Notes under the pieces: model-generated
What the model saw: only the letters and a program-made list of their open reading frames with translations
What the model was told of the DNA's origin: nothing
Database searches by the model: none
Shown here: positions 9,435 through 16,925 of the stretch, piece after piece
How positions within the stretch are numbered: the first letter of the stretch is position 1
How the letters are laid out: each line of letters opens with the position of its first letter
Translations under genes and position numbers: made by a program
Assembly: GCF_044762655.1 (NCBI RefSeq)
Contig: NZ_JBIWER010000003.1
Span: 248,001 to 312,000 of the forward strand
Length of the DNA stretch: 64,000 bases
Direction of reading: 5' to 3'
DNA from: Psychrobacillus sp044762655
GTDB lineage: Bacteria; Bacillota; Bacilli; Bacillales_A; Planococcaceae

Positions 9435-9781
9435 GGCTCATAACCCCACTTCCTACCTGTACTTTTGAGTATATATACTCAATTTTTCATAGGTATATTT
9501 ACCTTTACGAATAATATTTTTTCAATACTTTTGAATTAATCAATACTTGTTTGTAAAGTTATTTTAATACTCATTGATTCTTTATACTTATTTATATATT
9601 ATTAATCTACCAATTACAAGTGTATAATCGATGAAAAAAATAAAAATAAAATCAACTTATAATTCCTTCTTCTATAATATTCATACAAAATATAACTCTA
9701 TCTTAGCATAGTAAAGGAATTCCTTCATTTAACAAATATATTTATCATTGATATTTCATAGTCAAAAAGGATGATTGCATC
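9435..9781. promoter_or_regulatory. Divergent regulatory region between the two pilus operons
   Basis: This 347-bp, very AT-rich intergenic region must hold the promoters for the leftward vanW-pilBTC operon and the rightward minor-prepilin operon. It contains an 18-bp perfect palindrome, TTGAGTATATATACTCAA, at 9465-9482, 31 nt upstream of the vanW-like start. The plus-strand prepilin has AAAGGATG as ribosome binding site. No convincing -35/-10 pair stands out by eye because of the base composition. Confidence 0.5.
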
Positions 9782-10237
9782 ATGTTTAGGAAAACTAAAA
9801 ATACGAATGGATTTACCTTAGTGGAAATTTTAGCATCGGTCGTATTATTAACTGTTGTAATTTCACTGTTTCTATCTATTTTCCCTCAAATGTCGAATAT
9901 GAATAATAGAAATGGAGAGAATTTAGATGCAGCTAATGCAGCAAAAGAATTGTTAATGCTAGTTAAAGAAAATTATACACTTGATGACTCTACTAATAAT
10001 CTTAAGGGGAATATTTTAGATTTTTCTATTTCACAAAACAATACAACCTCAATTATAGTAGAAGGGACATATAAAGCATTAAATGATAAAATCTTTTTTG
10101 CAGAAGTGAAGATTGAAAAAAATGGAGCAATCTCAAACTCCAAGATAGACAATCTATACCAAGTAACAATTAAAGTTAAAAACCGTCAGGAAGATTCGAA
10201 AGCACTAGCAACAACTTACGGATATATTAGAGAGTGA
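9782..10237 (+). CDS. Minor prepilin, GspI/PilV-like
   Basis: A 151-residue prepilin: leader MFRKTKNTNG, then FTLVEILASVVLLTVVISLF with Glu at mature position 5. The small beta-rich domain and its place as first of three consecutive prepilin genes resemble GspI or PilV, which nucleate the pilus tip together with GspJ and GspK. It starts a plus-strand operon diverging from the motor genes; its stop overlaps a GTG of the next gene. Confidence 0.8.
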   Translation: MFRKTKNTNGFTLVEILASVVLLTVVISLFLSIFPQMSNMNNRNGENLDAANAAKELLMLVKENYTLDDSTNNLKGNILDFSISQNNTTSIIVEGTYKALNDKIFFAEVKIEKNGAISNSKIDNLYQVTIKVKNRQEDSKALATTYGYIRE

Positions 10238-10254
10238 AAAGTCGAGGTGGTAAG

Positions 10255-10737
10255 ATGAAGTGGAAATTTAATGAAAGTGGATTAACTCTAGTCGAGTTAC
10301 TAGCTGCAATCGCATTATTTGGAGTTATCTCAATTATAATGTGGAATTTCTTTTTTCAAGGCTTAAATAATAATGAGCGAGCAATTACGCAAAACCAACT
10401 CCAACAAGAAGCAAATTTAATTGTGAATACTATACAAGAAATACATACAAAGTATACGATTACTGAATTTACTCCTTCTTCTTCTTCTTTATCCATAAAA
10501 GGAAAGAAGTTAGATGAAAAAGGTCAAGAAATATTTGTAGTAGAAACATTTAATAAAGATCAGATTGAATATGGTATAACAGTTACCATTATTAAGCCTT
10601 CTGGTGAAACCTTTAAAAACTCATTTAAAAATCCAGTGACGGAATTTGATCTATCATTAACATTAACTTCTAAACAAGATGCTAATGTAAAGTACCAAAC
10701 GAAAACAACATTCAGTAAACTTGCAGGCAACAACTAA
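10255..10737 (+). CDS. Minor prepilin, GspJ/PilW-like
   Basis: A 160-residue prepilin with the cleavage context NESG followed by LTLVELLAAIALFGVISII, Glu at position 5, and a beta-rich C-terminal domain. The PilW/GspJ assignment is from the second position in the I-J-K order and general shape, not from strong sequence identity. A GTG at 10234 is in frame, but ATG 10255 follows GAGGTGG at 5 nt and is preferred. Confidence 0.78.
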   Translation: MKWKFNESGLTLVELLAAIALFGVISIIMWNFFFQGLNNNERAITQNQLQQEANLIVNTIQEIHTKYTITEFTPSSSSLSIKGKKLDEKGQEIFVVETFNKDQIEYGITVTIIKPSGETFKNSFKNPVTEFDLSLTLTSKQDANVKYQTKTTFSKLAGNN

Positions 10738-10756
10738 CGAAAGGTGAAGACCTAAT

Positions 10757-11854
10757 ATGAAAGTATTTAAAAATGAAAAAGGATATACTTTATTGCTTAC
10801 ATTAATAATCATTTTAATGATTATTATCTTCTCCTCCTCATTCGCTTTAAGTGCCATGAATCAACACAAACAAGTGGAGCACACGGATAGTAAATATGAA
10901 GTTACTGCTGTTGCAGAGATGGGAATTGAATATTATCATGCAGAGATAATAAATTTAATTACTACTGTAAGATCAAAATTAGATAGTGAGATTTCATTAA
11001 TTCAAAACAACTCTAATCTAACAGTATCAGAAAAAGTAAATGCAATTAAATCTGTGGAGTTGACAACTCGTACAAACTTAACAAAGGGATTAGATTGTTT
11101 AGATGGTTACAATAATAGTACAAGCAAACCATGTAATCCTGATGAAACACTTAGTATTTCAAAGGGAAAAGATATCGATAAATTGAACTCTATTAAATTC
11201 ACCTTATTAAACTCCAAATTAATAACTAATAGTAAATCTCAACTTGAAGTGCTAGTTAAAGGTTCTATACCAAATAAAGATTATGAAATATCTGCTATTT
11301 TCAATTTACCAAATAACTTGCTAACTGTTACGTTAATAAGTAATGGTGAAAATGTGAAAGGAGATGGAAATCAAAACACTCCTATTTATCCAAAATGTGA
11401 TATACAATATTCTAACAAACCCTGTAAGGTTGATTCCAATGTTGTATTTTCAACCCCATTTGTAATTTCTGGTGGGCTAGTACAATTCAATAGAGCAGTT
11501 ACACTAACAAAAAAGAATATAGGTGAACTCACAAACACTAATATTTATATGGATCAGTTAATAATCAACACAGGAAAAGAGAACGGGAATGCTAATAGCA
11601 TTAAAGTTGGAAAAGATGCAAAACTTTGCATTAGACAGATCTCAGAAAACGATGCGAAGAAAATAAATACTAATGGCGGAAAAGTTTATATATTAGCAAC
11701 TAAGAATTTTAGAATCGAAAACGCAATTAATTTCGTTAAGCAAGAAGAGTTTGATATTAATTGTAACTTTATGAAAAATCCATCTGATGATAAATATACA
11801 ATAACGCCTACTGACGTAAATTTTGACATTATAGATAGTGTTACCTATCATTAA
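10757..11854 (+). CDS. Minor prepilin, GspK/PilX-like, lacking Glu5
   Basis: A 365-residue protein with the N-terminus MKVFKNEKG and then YTLLLTLIIILMIIIFSSSFALS. The prepilin cleavage glycine is present but mature position 5 is Leu instead of Glu, as in GspK and PilX proteins that cap the filament. The large extracellular domain has three CxxxxC/CxxxxxxC-spaced cysteine groups (about residues 115-125, 214-223 and 296-330) that may form disulfides. It is last in the three-gene operon and is followed by a terminator. No named domain is recognisable in the C-terminal part. Confidence 0.72.
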   Translation: MKVFKNEKGYTLLLTLIIILMIIIFSSSFALSAMNQHKQVEHTDSKYEVTAVAEMGIEYYHAEIINLITTVRSKLDSEISLIQNNSNLTVSEKVNAIKSVELTTRTNLTKGLDCLDGYNNSTSKPCNPDETLSISKGKDIDKLNSIKFTLLNSKLITNSKSQLEVLVKGSIPNKDYEISAIFNLPNNLLTVTLISNGENVKGDGNQNTPIYPKCDIQYSNKPCKVDSNVVFSTPFVISGGLVQFNRAVTLTKKNIGELTNTNIYMDQLIINTGKENGNANSIKVGKDAKLCIRQISENDAKKINTNGGKVYILATKNFRIENAINFVKQEEFDINCNFMKNPSDDKYTITPTDVNFDIIDSVTYH

Positions 11855-11895
11855 TATTTCTCAAAAAGATCATATTTTCTATAATAAATAAAATT

Positions 11896-11929
11896 AGAGG
11901 GAATCCATATTACAGGATCCCCTCTTTTC
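11896..11929. terminator. Bidirectional terminator between minor prepilins and the diguanylate cyclase gene
   Basis: Inverted repeat AGAGGGAATCC / GGATCCCCTCT (one mismatch), 8-nt loop, followed by TTTTCT on the plus strand and flanked by A/T-rich sequence on the other side. It sits between two convergent genes. Confidence 0.75.
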
Positions 11930-11937
11930 TATATCTA

Positions 11938-13641
11938 TTATTTCACATACTCCGCAACCCGATTTCTACCAGCTTGCTTCGCTCCAATATACAATGCGCG
12001 GTCTGCATTTCGCAGTAAGGTCATTCCTTCGTCGCTATCCTCTGGTGCTGTAGAAACCCCAATACTAGCGGTGATGAATACAATTTCTTCACGAGCTATT
12101 TCTCCTAAATCAAATGGCACGATAAATGGCGTTTGTTCGATCTTCCGCCGAAGCTGTTCGGCAATATTCTTTGCTTGTAACTTTGAGTAATTTGGTAAGA
12201 GAATAACGAATTCTTCTCCTCCATATCTAGCAACCGTCCCATTGGGACCAATTTCTTCTTTAATAATTTTTGCAAATTCCTGTAAAATAATATTTCCTGC
12301 ATGGTGACCATACGTATCATTGACGCCTTTAAATTTATCGATGTCCATCATGATTAACGAAACCGTCTTATAAAATCCACTAGTCAGTCTTTCCATCTCA
12401 ACCTTCAATTGCTTGTCTAAGTATCGGTAATTATTAATTTTCGTTAACTCACAAACTTCACTTTTCTCAACTGCTTCTCTAACATACCTTGCTTTTTCTA
12501 GTGAAACAGCAAAATAAGAGCAGAGTAGATGAACAATTTTAAGCTGATACGTTTCAAATGCAAACTTTTCTCTTGCTGCTAAAACTAGTACGCCTTCAAT
12601 TTTTTTGTTTCTATAGATAGGTACGCACATGACGCTTTTCATATCATCTGCCAAAAACGGTGGTTTCATATGAGCCCATTCTGTCTGTTTGTTATATAGA
12701 ATTGGCTCTCCTTTTTCATACACTTTACCCGCAAGGCTATATTTTATATCCTCATGAGCAAATTCAAATTCTTTTTTATCTCCATCTTCTCTAGCTCTCA
12801 ATATAAAAAATTCATCGTCTATATTATCTACAATGTATCCTGCATCAAACGGGAAAATGTCAGACAAACTTTTCAAGAACATATCCAATATCTCAGTTGT
12901 GGTCATCCGCTCCGCAAGCTGGTGACCAAATTCACTAGCCTTGTTTAAATCGGCATTTACCTTCTCTGAATCACTATACATGCGTATTAAAAGTGTGATA
13001 GCTAAGAATGGTACTCCTAATAAAATAAACGATATCGGTCCTACATAACCTTCTAATAAATATATACTAATCCCAAAAGGCAGTGTAATAATTAAACAAA
13101 TAAAATCCCCACCAAAATCATTTGTGAAGAATTTTGGTTTTAAACCCGTAAATACTTCTCTAAAATACAAGAAAACATGATTCAACATTATACCTAGCAC
13201 CGTATAAATACTACTATACAAAATAATATCATTTATTACTAAAGTGCCGATTTCATATCCCATCCATAAAACTACGGAGCCGCAGATAATGGAAATTAAG
13301 AAAAACATAAACGAATTATAATATAACTTATATCTAGTTTCTTTGCTTAATTTCATATGGTATACGATTGGTATCATACATAATTGCATGGCAATAAGTT
13401 CTGCAAGAATCCCAAATTTCAAAAAAATTGCTAGATTCACCCATTGAACAAGGACCATTAATGCTCCGCCTATAAAAAATGGGAATATTGTAGTGAGTAA
13501 TGCGAGTACAAGAAAATAGATATAATGATCCCAGTCACTTGGTTTCGTCGGGGACAACAAATATACGAGGCAAATACCAATAGGTACAATTAATAGCCAC
13601 ATGAGGAAAATAATCTTCTTAGCTTTTTGTGAAATATCCAT
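11938..13641 (-). CDS. Membrane diguanylate cyclase (multi-TM, GAF, GGDEF)
   Basis: A 567-residue protein: about eight membrane segments in residues 10-220, a GAF domain at about 245-385 (ends ...LCSYFAVSLEKARY), and a C-terminal GGDEF domain with DIDKFKGVNDTYGHHAGN and the active-site signature RYGGEEF, so it should make c-di-GMP from GTP. The usual RxxD inhibitory site just before the signature is not present (GPNGTVARYGGEEF), so product inhibition is unlikely. It is monocistronic or nearly so, with an AAAGGAG ribosome site, and lies at the right border of the pilus locus. Confidence 0.9.
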   Translation of the reverse strand: MDISQKAKKIIFLMWLLIVPIGICLVYLLSPTKPSDWDHYIYFLVLALLTTIFPFFIGGALMVLVQWVNLAIFLKFGILAELIAMQLCMIPIVYHMKLSKETRYKLYYNSFMFFLISIICGSVVLWMGYEIGTLVINDIILYSSIYTVLGIMLNHVFLYFREVFTGLKPKFFTNDFGGDFICLIITLPFGISIYLLEGYVGPISFILLGVPFLAITLLIRMYSDSEKVNADLNKASEFGHQLAERMTTTEILDMFLKSLSDIFPFDAGYIVDNIDDEFFILRAREDGDKKEFEFAHEDIKYSLAGKVYEKGEPILYNKQTEWAHMKPPFLADDMKSVMCVPIYRNKKIEGVLVLAAREKFAFETYQLKIVHLLCSYFAVSLEKARYVREAVEKSEVCELTKINNYRYLDKQLKVEMERLTSGFYKTVSLIMMDIDKFKGVNDTYGHHAGNIILQEFAKIIKEEIGPNGTVARYGGEEFVILLPNYSKLQAKNIAEQLRRKIEQTPFIVPFDLGEIAREEIVFITASIGVSTAPEDSDEGMTLLRNADRALYIGAKQAGRNRVAEYVK

Positions 13642-13737
13642 CTGACTATTAATCTCCTTTCAGTCTAAATAACTACTACTAAATACATATTAACTTAAAA
13701 ATAATTATATCACTAAGTTCTCTGAAAGTTTCAACTA

Positions 13738-14961
13738 CTAAATTCCTGTTTTTTCTTTAACCTCGGTAATGAAGTAGAAGGAACCAGTGACAATAGTAAT
13801 GCCATTTTCAGATTTTTTTACCAAATCAAGTTGAATTGCATCTAAAGTTATACTTTTCGCACTATTCGTACAGTATTTATACAAGATATTAGCATTTAAC
13901 GCTCTTTCGTGTTGGAAATTAACAAATTCAAAAGAACTACCTATTTCCTCTAACTTCCTTAACATATAGACATAATCCTTATCTTTAAGTATACCTACTA
14001 TAAAATGGATTGGCCGATTCGGAAACTGTTCTTTCATAGTTTCCACTAAAGCATCAGTGCTCGCTTGATTGTGTGCTCCATCCATATAAAGATTTTCTCT
14101 TATTTTCTCCATTCTTCCTGGCAATCTTGCGTCCTTCACAGCAGTTTGAACACTAGATTCCTCTAAAACAAAACCACTTATTAGTAACGCCGTTATGGCT
14201 AAAGCCATGTTAGATTGTTGGTGCTGTCCAATCATTTTGGGGTTTAAGTTTGAAAATGTAAACTCTTCATATGTATATTGTTGCTTCTCTATTTGAAATT
14301 CTTTAGTATATTCTAGAATATTTGCATTTTTTTCTTTAGCCTCATTATATATGATTGTTTTTGCCGGCTCTAAAAAAGTCCCTATAACTAATTGGCTATT
14401 TTGCTTTAAAATCCCTGCTTTGTGCCAACTAATTTTTTCGAGTGTATCTCCTAAGAAATTTGTGTGATCAATAGATATGCTAGGGATAACTGCCACAGAA
14501 GTTTTCATAACGTTGGTACTATCTAATCGTCCACCCATTCCTGCCTCAATGAAAACGATATCTAATTCCAATGTTTCAAAAACTATAAATGCTGTCACAG
14601 TTAGTAATTCAAAATCTGTTAACATACCACTAATACCTCTCTGTTGCATAAAAGAAAAGGCTTTATCCATTTGTTTTTCTGTAACAGGAATACTATTGAT
14701 CTGTATTTGATCATGGACATCGACAATACTTGGGCTAGTAAAAGAGGCATATGCCAAGCCGTGTTCATTTGCTAACGCTGTTAAAAAGGCAATTGTGGAA
14801 CCCTTCCCATTAGTTCCAGCTACATGAATTATTTTGTGCTTGTCTTGCGGATTGCCTAGTTTTTTTAGTGCAGCTTGAATATTTTCAAGCCCTGGTTTTA
14901 TCTCTGTTTCACTTTTTATATTCCATTTTATTTTGTATTTATTAAAATTTTTTATTTCCAC
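13738..14961 (-). CDS. folC: Folylpolyglutamate synthase / dihydrofolate synthase
   Basis: A 407-residue Mur-ligase-family enzyme that adds glutamate to folates (and to dihydropteroate). The P-loop HVAGTNGKGS and the Omega-loop region FTSPSIVDVHDQI are visible, with DGAHN and the C-terminal TGSFYFITEV typical of FolC. The reading frame is open to 15042, but the ATG there would sit on the ribosome site of the divergent gene; GTG at 14961 follows AGGGTGA and gives a normal N-terminus, so it is preferred. In Bacillus folC follows valS, as here, with two ATP-grasp genes inserted between. Confidence 0.92.
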   Translation of the reverse strand: MEIKNFNKYKIKWNIKSETEIKPGLENIQAALKKLGNPQDKHKIIHVAGTNGKGSTIAFLTALANEHGLAYASFTSPSIVDVHDQIQINSIPVTEKQMDKAFSFMQQRGISGMLTDFELLTVTAFIVFETLELDIVFIEAGMGGRLDSTNVMKTSVAVIPSISIDHTNFLGDTLEKISWHKAGILKQNSQLVIGTFLEPAKTIIYNEAKEKNANILEYTKEFQIEKQQYTYEEFTFSNLNPKMIGQHQQSNMALAITALLISGFVLEESSVQTAVKDARLPGRMEKIRENLYMDGAHNQASTDALVETMKEQFPNRPIHFIVGILKDKDYVYMLRKLEEIGSSFEFVNFQHERALNANILYKYCTNSAKSITLDAIQLDLVKKSENGITIVTGSFYFITEVKEKTGI

Positions 14962-15047
14962 GTAGTTCACCCTATTCCGTCTGATTAAATTTCGTGCTAA
15001 ACTTCTTGTGAACACATTATAACACGTACTAGTGGAGGTCATTCATT

Positions 15048-15926
15048 ATGCAAACATGTTGGATCGTTTATAACGGTAGTCTTACACATGATAAATTTAT
15101 CGATCAAGCACTTCTTGTAAAGGAAGCTGCGGACCGACATGATATTCAGGCAATTTTAGTAAAAAATTATGAAGTGCTGATGAATGTCCAAGAAAATTTA
15201 CATGCCAAACCAGATTTTGTCGTGTTTCTAGATAAGGATATTTTGCTTGCGCAGTATCTAAAAAATGAAGGTATACAAGTATTTAATGATCCAAATGTTA
15301 TTGAAATTTGTGATAATAAAGCAAGGCAGTATTTGAAACTAGCTAGCGCTGGTGTACCTATGCCTACAACGATTATCGCACCGAAAGTATATCCTGGTTT
15401 TTCTATCCAAGAGTCCGGTTATTTTGAGCAGGTGCTGCAGACAATCCCATTACCAATGATTATTAAAGAAGCACATGGCTCCTTTGGTATGAAAGTCTAT
15501 TTAATTGAAACAAGAGAGCAATTCTTTGCTAAAGTGGAAGAACTAGCAGGTGTAGAGTATGTCTTCCAGCAGTTTATCGAAGGTAGTAGAGGACGGGATA
15601 TTCGCGTAAATGTAGTTGGCGGGAAAGTTGTGGCATGTATGCTTCGTGAATCACAGACAGATTTTCGTGCAAATATTACGAATGGAGGCACTGCTTCCCC
15701 TATTAATCTTACACAACGGCAAATAGAGGTGGCAATTCAAGCTGCTGAAGTTTTACAAGCAGAATTTGCTGGAGTGGACTTATTGTTTGGCGAAGATGGG
15801 GAACCTCTTGTATGTGAGGTAAATGGCGTCGCTCATATCCGCAATATCTTTAATGTAACCGGCATTAATGTTGGTGATGCCATGATTGAATATATATTGT
15901 CAAAAGTAGGAGCTGCTGTTGTATGA
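15048..15926 (+). CDS. RimK-like ATP-grasp ligase (first of a tandem pair)
   Basis: A 292-residue ATP-grasp protein. Visible elements: DNKARQYLKLASAGVPMPTT (start of the ATP-grasp), MIIKEAHGSFGMKVYLI (ATP-binding Lys and glycine loop), SRGRDIRVNVVGGKVVACM (RimK signature) and CEVNGVAHIRN (metal-binding Glu/Asn). RimK relatives ligate an amino acid, often Glu, to a carboxylate via an acylphosphate. Substrate is not predictable. The ATG has AGTGGAGGT upstream and overlaps the next, homologous gene by 4 nt. Confidence 0.85.
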   Translation: MQTCWIVYNGSLTHDKFIDQALLVKEAADRHDIQAILVKNYEVLMNVQENLHAKPDFVVFLDKDILLAQYLKNEGIQVFNDPNVIEICDNKARQYLKLASAGVPMPTTIIAPKVYPGFSIQESGYFEQVLQTIPLPMIIKEAHGSFGMKVYLIETREQFFAKVEELAGVEYVFQQFIEGSRGRDIRVNVVGGKVVACMLRESQTDFRANITNGGTASPINLTQRQIEVAIQAAEVLQAEFAGVDLLFGEDGEPLVCEVNGVAHIRNIFNVTGINVGDAMIEYILSKVGAAVV

Positions 15927-16735
15927 AAGGGTTGCTCCTATACGAAAAAGCCGAGATAGTGCGTAATCAGAGCTTTATTGATAGGTTAATAAATGCTGCA
16001 AGTACGCATGGGCTTAGCTTAACTGTAGTAGATGATCAAGGTTCGATTCCTGAAACTGATTTCATATTCTTCCGGTCAAGAAATCCAAAATTAGCAAAGG
16101 AATTAGTCAAACGAAATATACCAATGTTCAATCGTGCAGAAGTGAATGAAGTAGCAAATGACAAGCTAAAAGCAATACAGCTAGTCCAGCTACAAGGAAT
16201 TGCAACTGTTCCTACTAGAAAAATTGCTACAGTAGCTGAAATCCATGAATATCCTGTCGTATTAAAAACGATAGATGGTCATGGTGGACAGCAGGTCGAG
16301 TTGGTCCACACTGATGAAGAAGCAACTACATTTCTAAATACATTTTCTGAGAATACGATTATCGCACAGCAATATATTGAAACAAATGCTACGGATGTTC
16401 GTGTGTTCATGCTCGGTGAAGAAGTGATAGGTGCTGTCAAAAGAACTGGACCAACAGATAGCTTTAAGTCGAATTTTACATTAGGTGGGACAGTCGAAAA
16501 ATACACACTAGACGCCCAACAAACTAAAGAAGTAGAAAAAATAGCTAAAGCTTTAAAAAGCGACTATATCGGTATTGACTTTCTCCTCTTACCTGATGAA
16601 ACCTGGCTTTTCAATGAAATAGAAGATCCCGTTGGTGCCAGATCTTATTTTGCAACGACTAAAAAAGATATCGCTGTACCTATTATGGAATACATTCATA
16701 CAAAGCTCACAAAAAATGAGAGAGACGAGATTTAA
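15923..16735 (+). CDS. RimK-like ATP-grasp ligase (second of a tandem pair)
   Basis: A 270-residue ATP-grasp protein, shorter and more divergent than its upstream neighbour. It retains NDKLKAIQLVQLQGIATVPT, VVLKTIDGHGGQQVELV, DVRVFMLGEEVIGAVKR, and IGIDFLLLPDETWLFNEIEDPVGARS as metal-binding end. Start ATG overlaps the preceding stop (ATGA), so the two are translated together, probably as a heteromeric or sequential ligase pair. The stop codon lies within the loop of the terminator hairpin. Confidence 0.85.
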   Translation: MKGLLLYEKAEIVRNQSFIDRLINAASTHGLSLTVVDDQGSIPETDFIFFRSRNPKLAKELVKRNIPMFNRAEVNEVANDKLKAIQLVQLQGIATVPTRKIATVAEIHEYPVVLKTIDGHGGQQVELVHTDEEATTFLNTFSENTIIAQQYIETNATDVRVFMLGEEVIGAVKRTGPTDSFKSNFTLGGTVEKYTLDAQQTKEVEKIAKALKSDYIGIDFLLLPDETWLFNEIEDPVGARSYFATTKKDIAVPIMEYIHTKLTKNERDEI

Positions 16736-16751
16736 TCGTCTCTCTTTTTTT
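16720..16751 (+). terminator. Terminator of the ATP-grasp operon
   Basis: Perfect 9-bp inverted repeat GAGAGACGA / TCGTCTCTC with the TAA stop of the second ATP-grasp gene in the 7-nt loop, followed by seven T residues. Confidence 0.9.
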
Positions 16752-16763
16752 GTATTTCAAAGG

Positions 16764-16869
16764 AATCACCGGAATGTCTCGCAGAAACACCGTAATGTGT
16801 AGAAAAATCATTAGAATATTAATGAGAATCACCGGAATGTCACGAAAAAATTATTAGAACCCGTAGAAC
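16764..16869. repeat. Degenerate tandem array with a 21-bp period
   Basis: Five consecutive units of 21-22 bp start at 16764, 16785, 16806, 16827 and 16848, each beginning AAT/AAA followed by CACCG or TTAG and AATGT-like sequence. Units 1 and 4 (AATCACCGGAATGTC...) agree over nearly their whole length, while the others have drifted. If read in one frame the units give NHRNV-like heptads interrupted by stops, so it does not code now. It lies between convergent terminators. Confidence 0.7.
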
Positions 16870-16883
16870 ATTTTCTCTGAGAT

Positions 16884-16917
16884 TAAAAAAGCGTGCACCC
16901 AATTCAACGGGTGCACG
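16884..16917 (-). terminator. valS terminator
   Basis: Perfect inverted repeat CGTGCACCC / GGGTGCACG, 8-nt loop, followed on the minus strand by a T6 run, directly downstream of the valS stop. Confidence 0.88.
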
Positions 16918-16925
16918 TTTCACTT

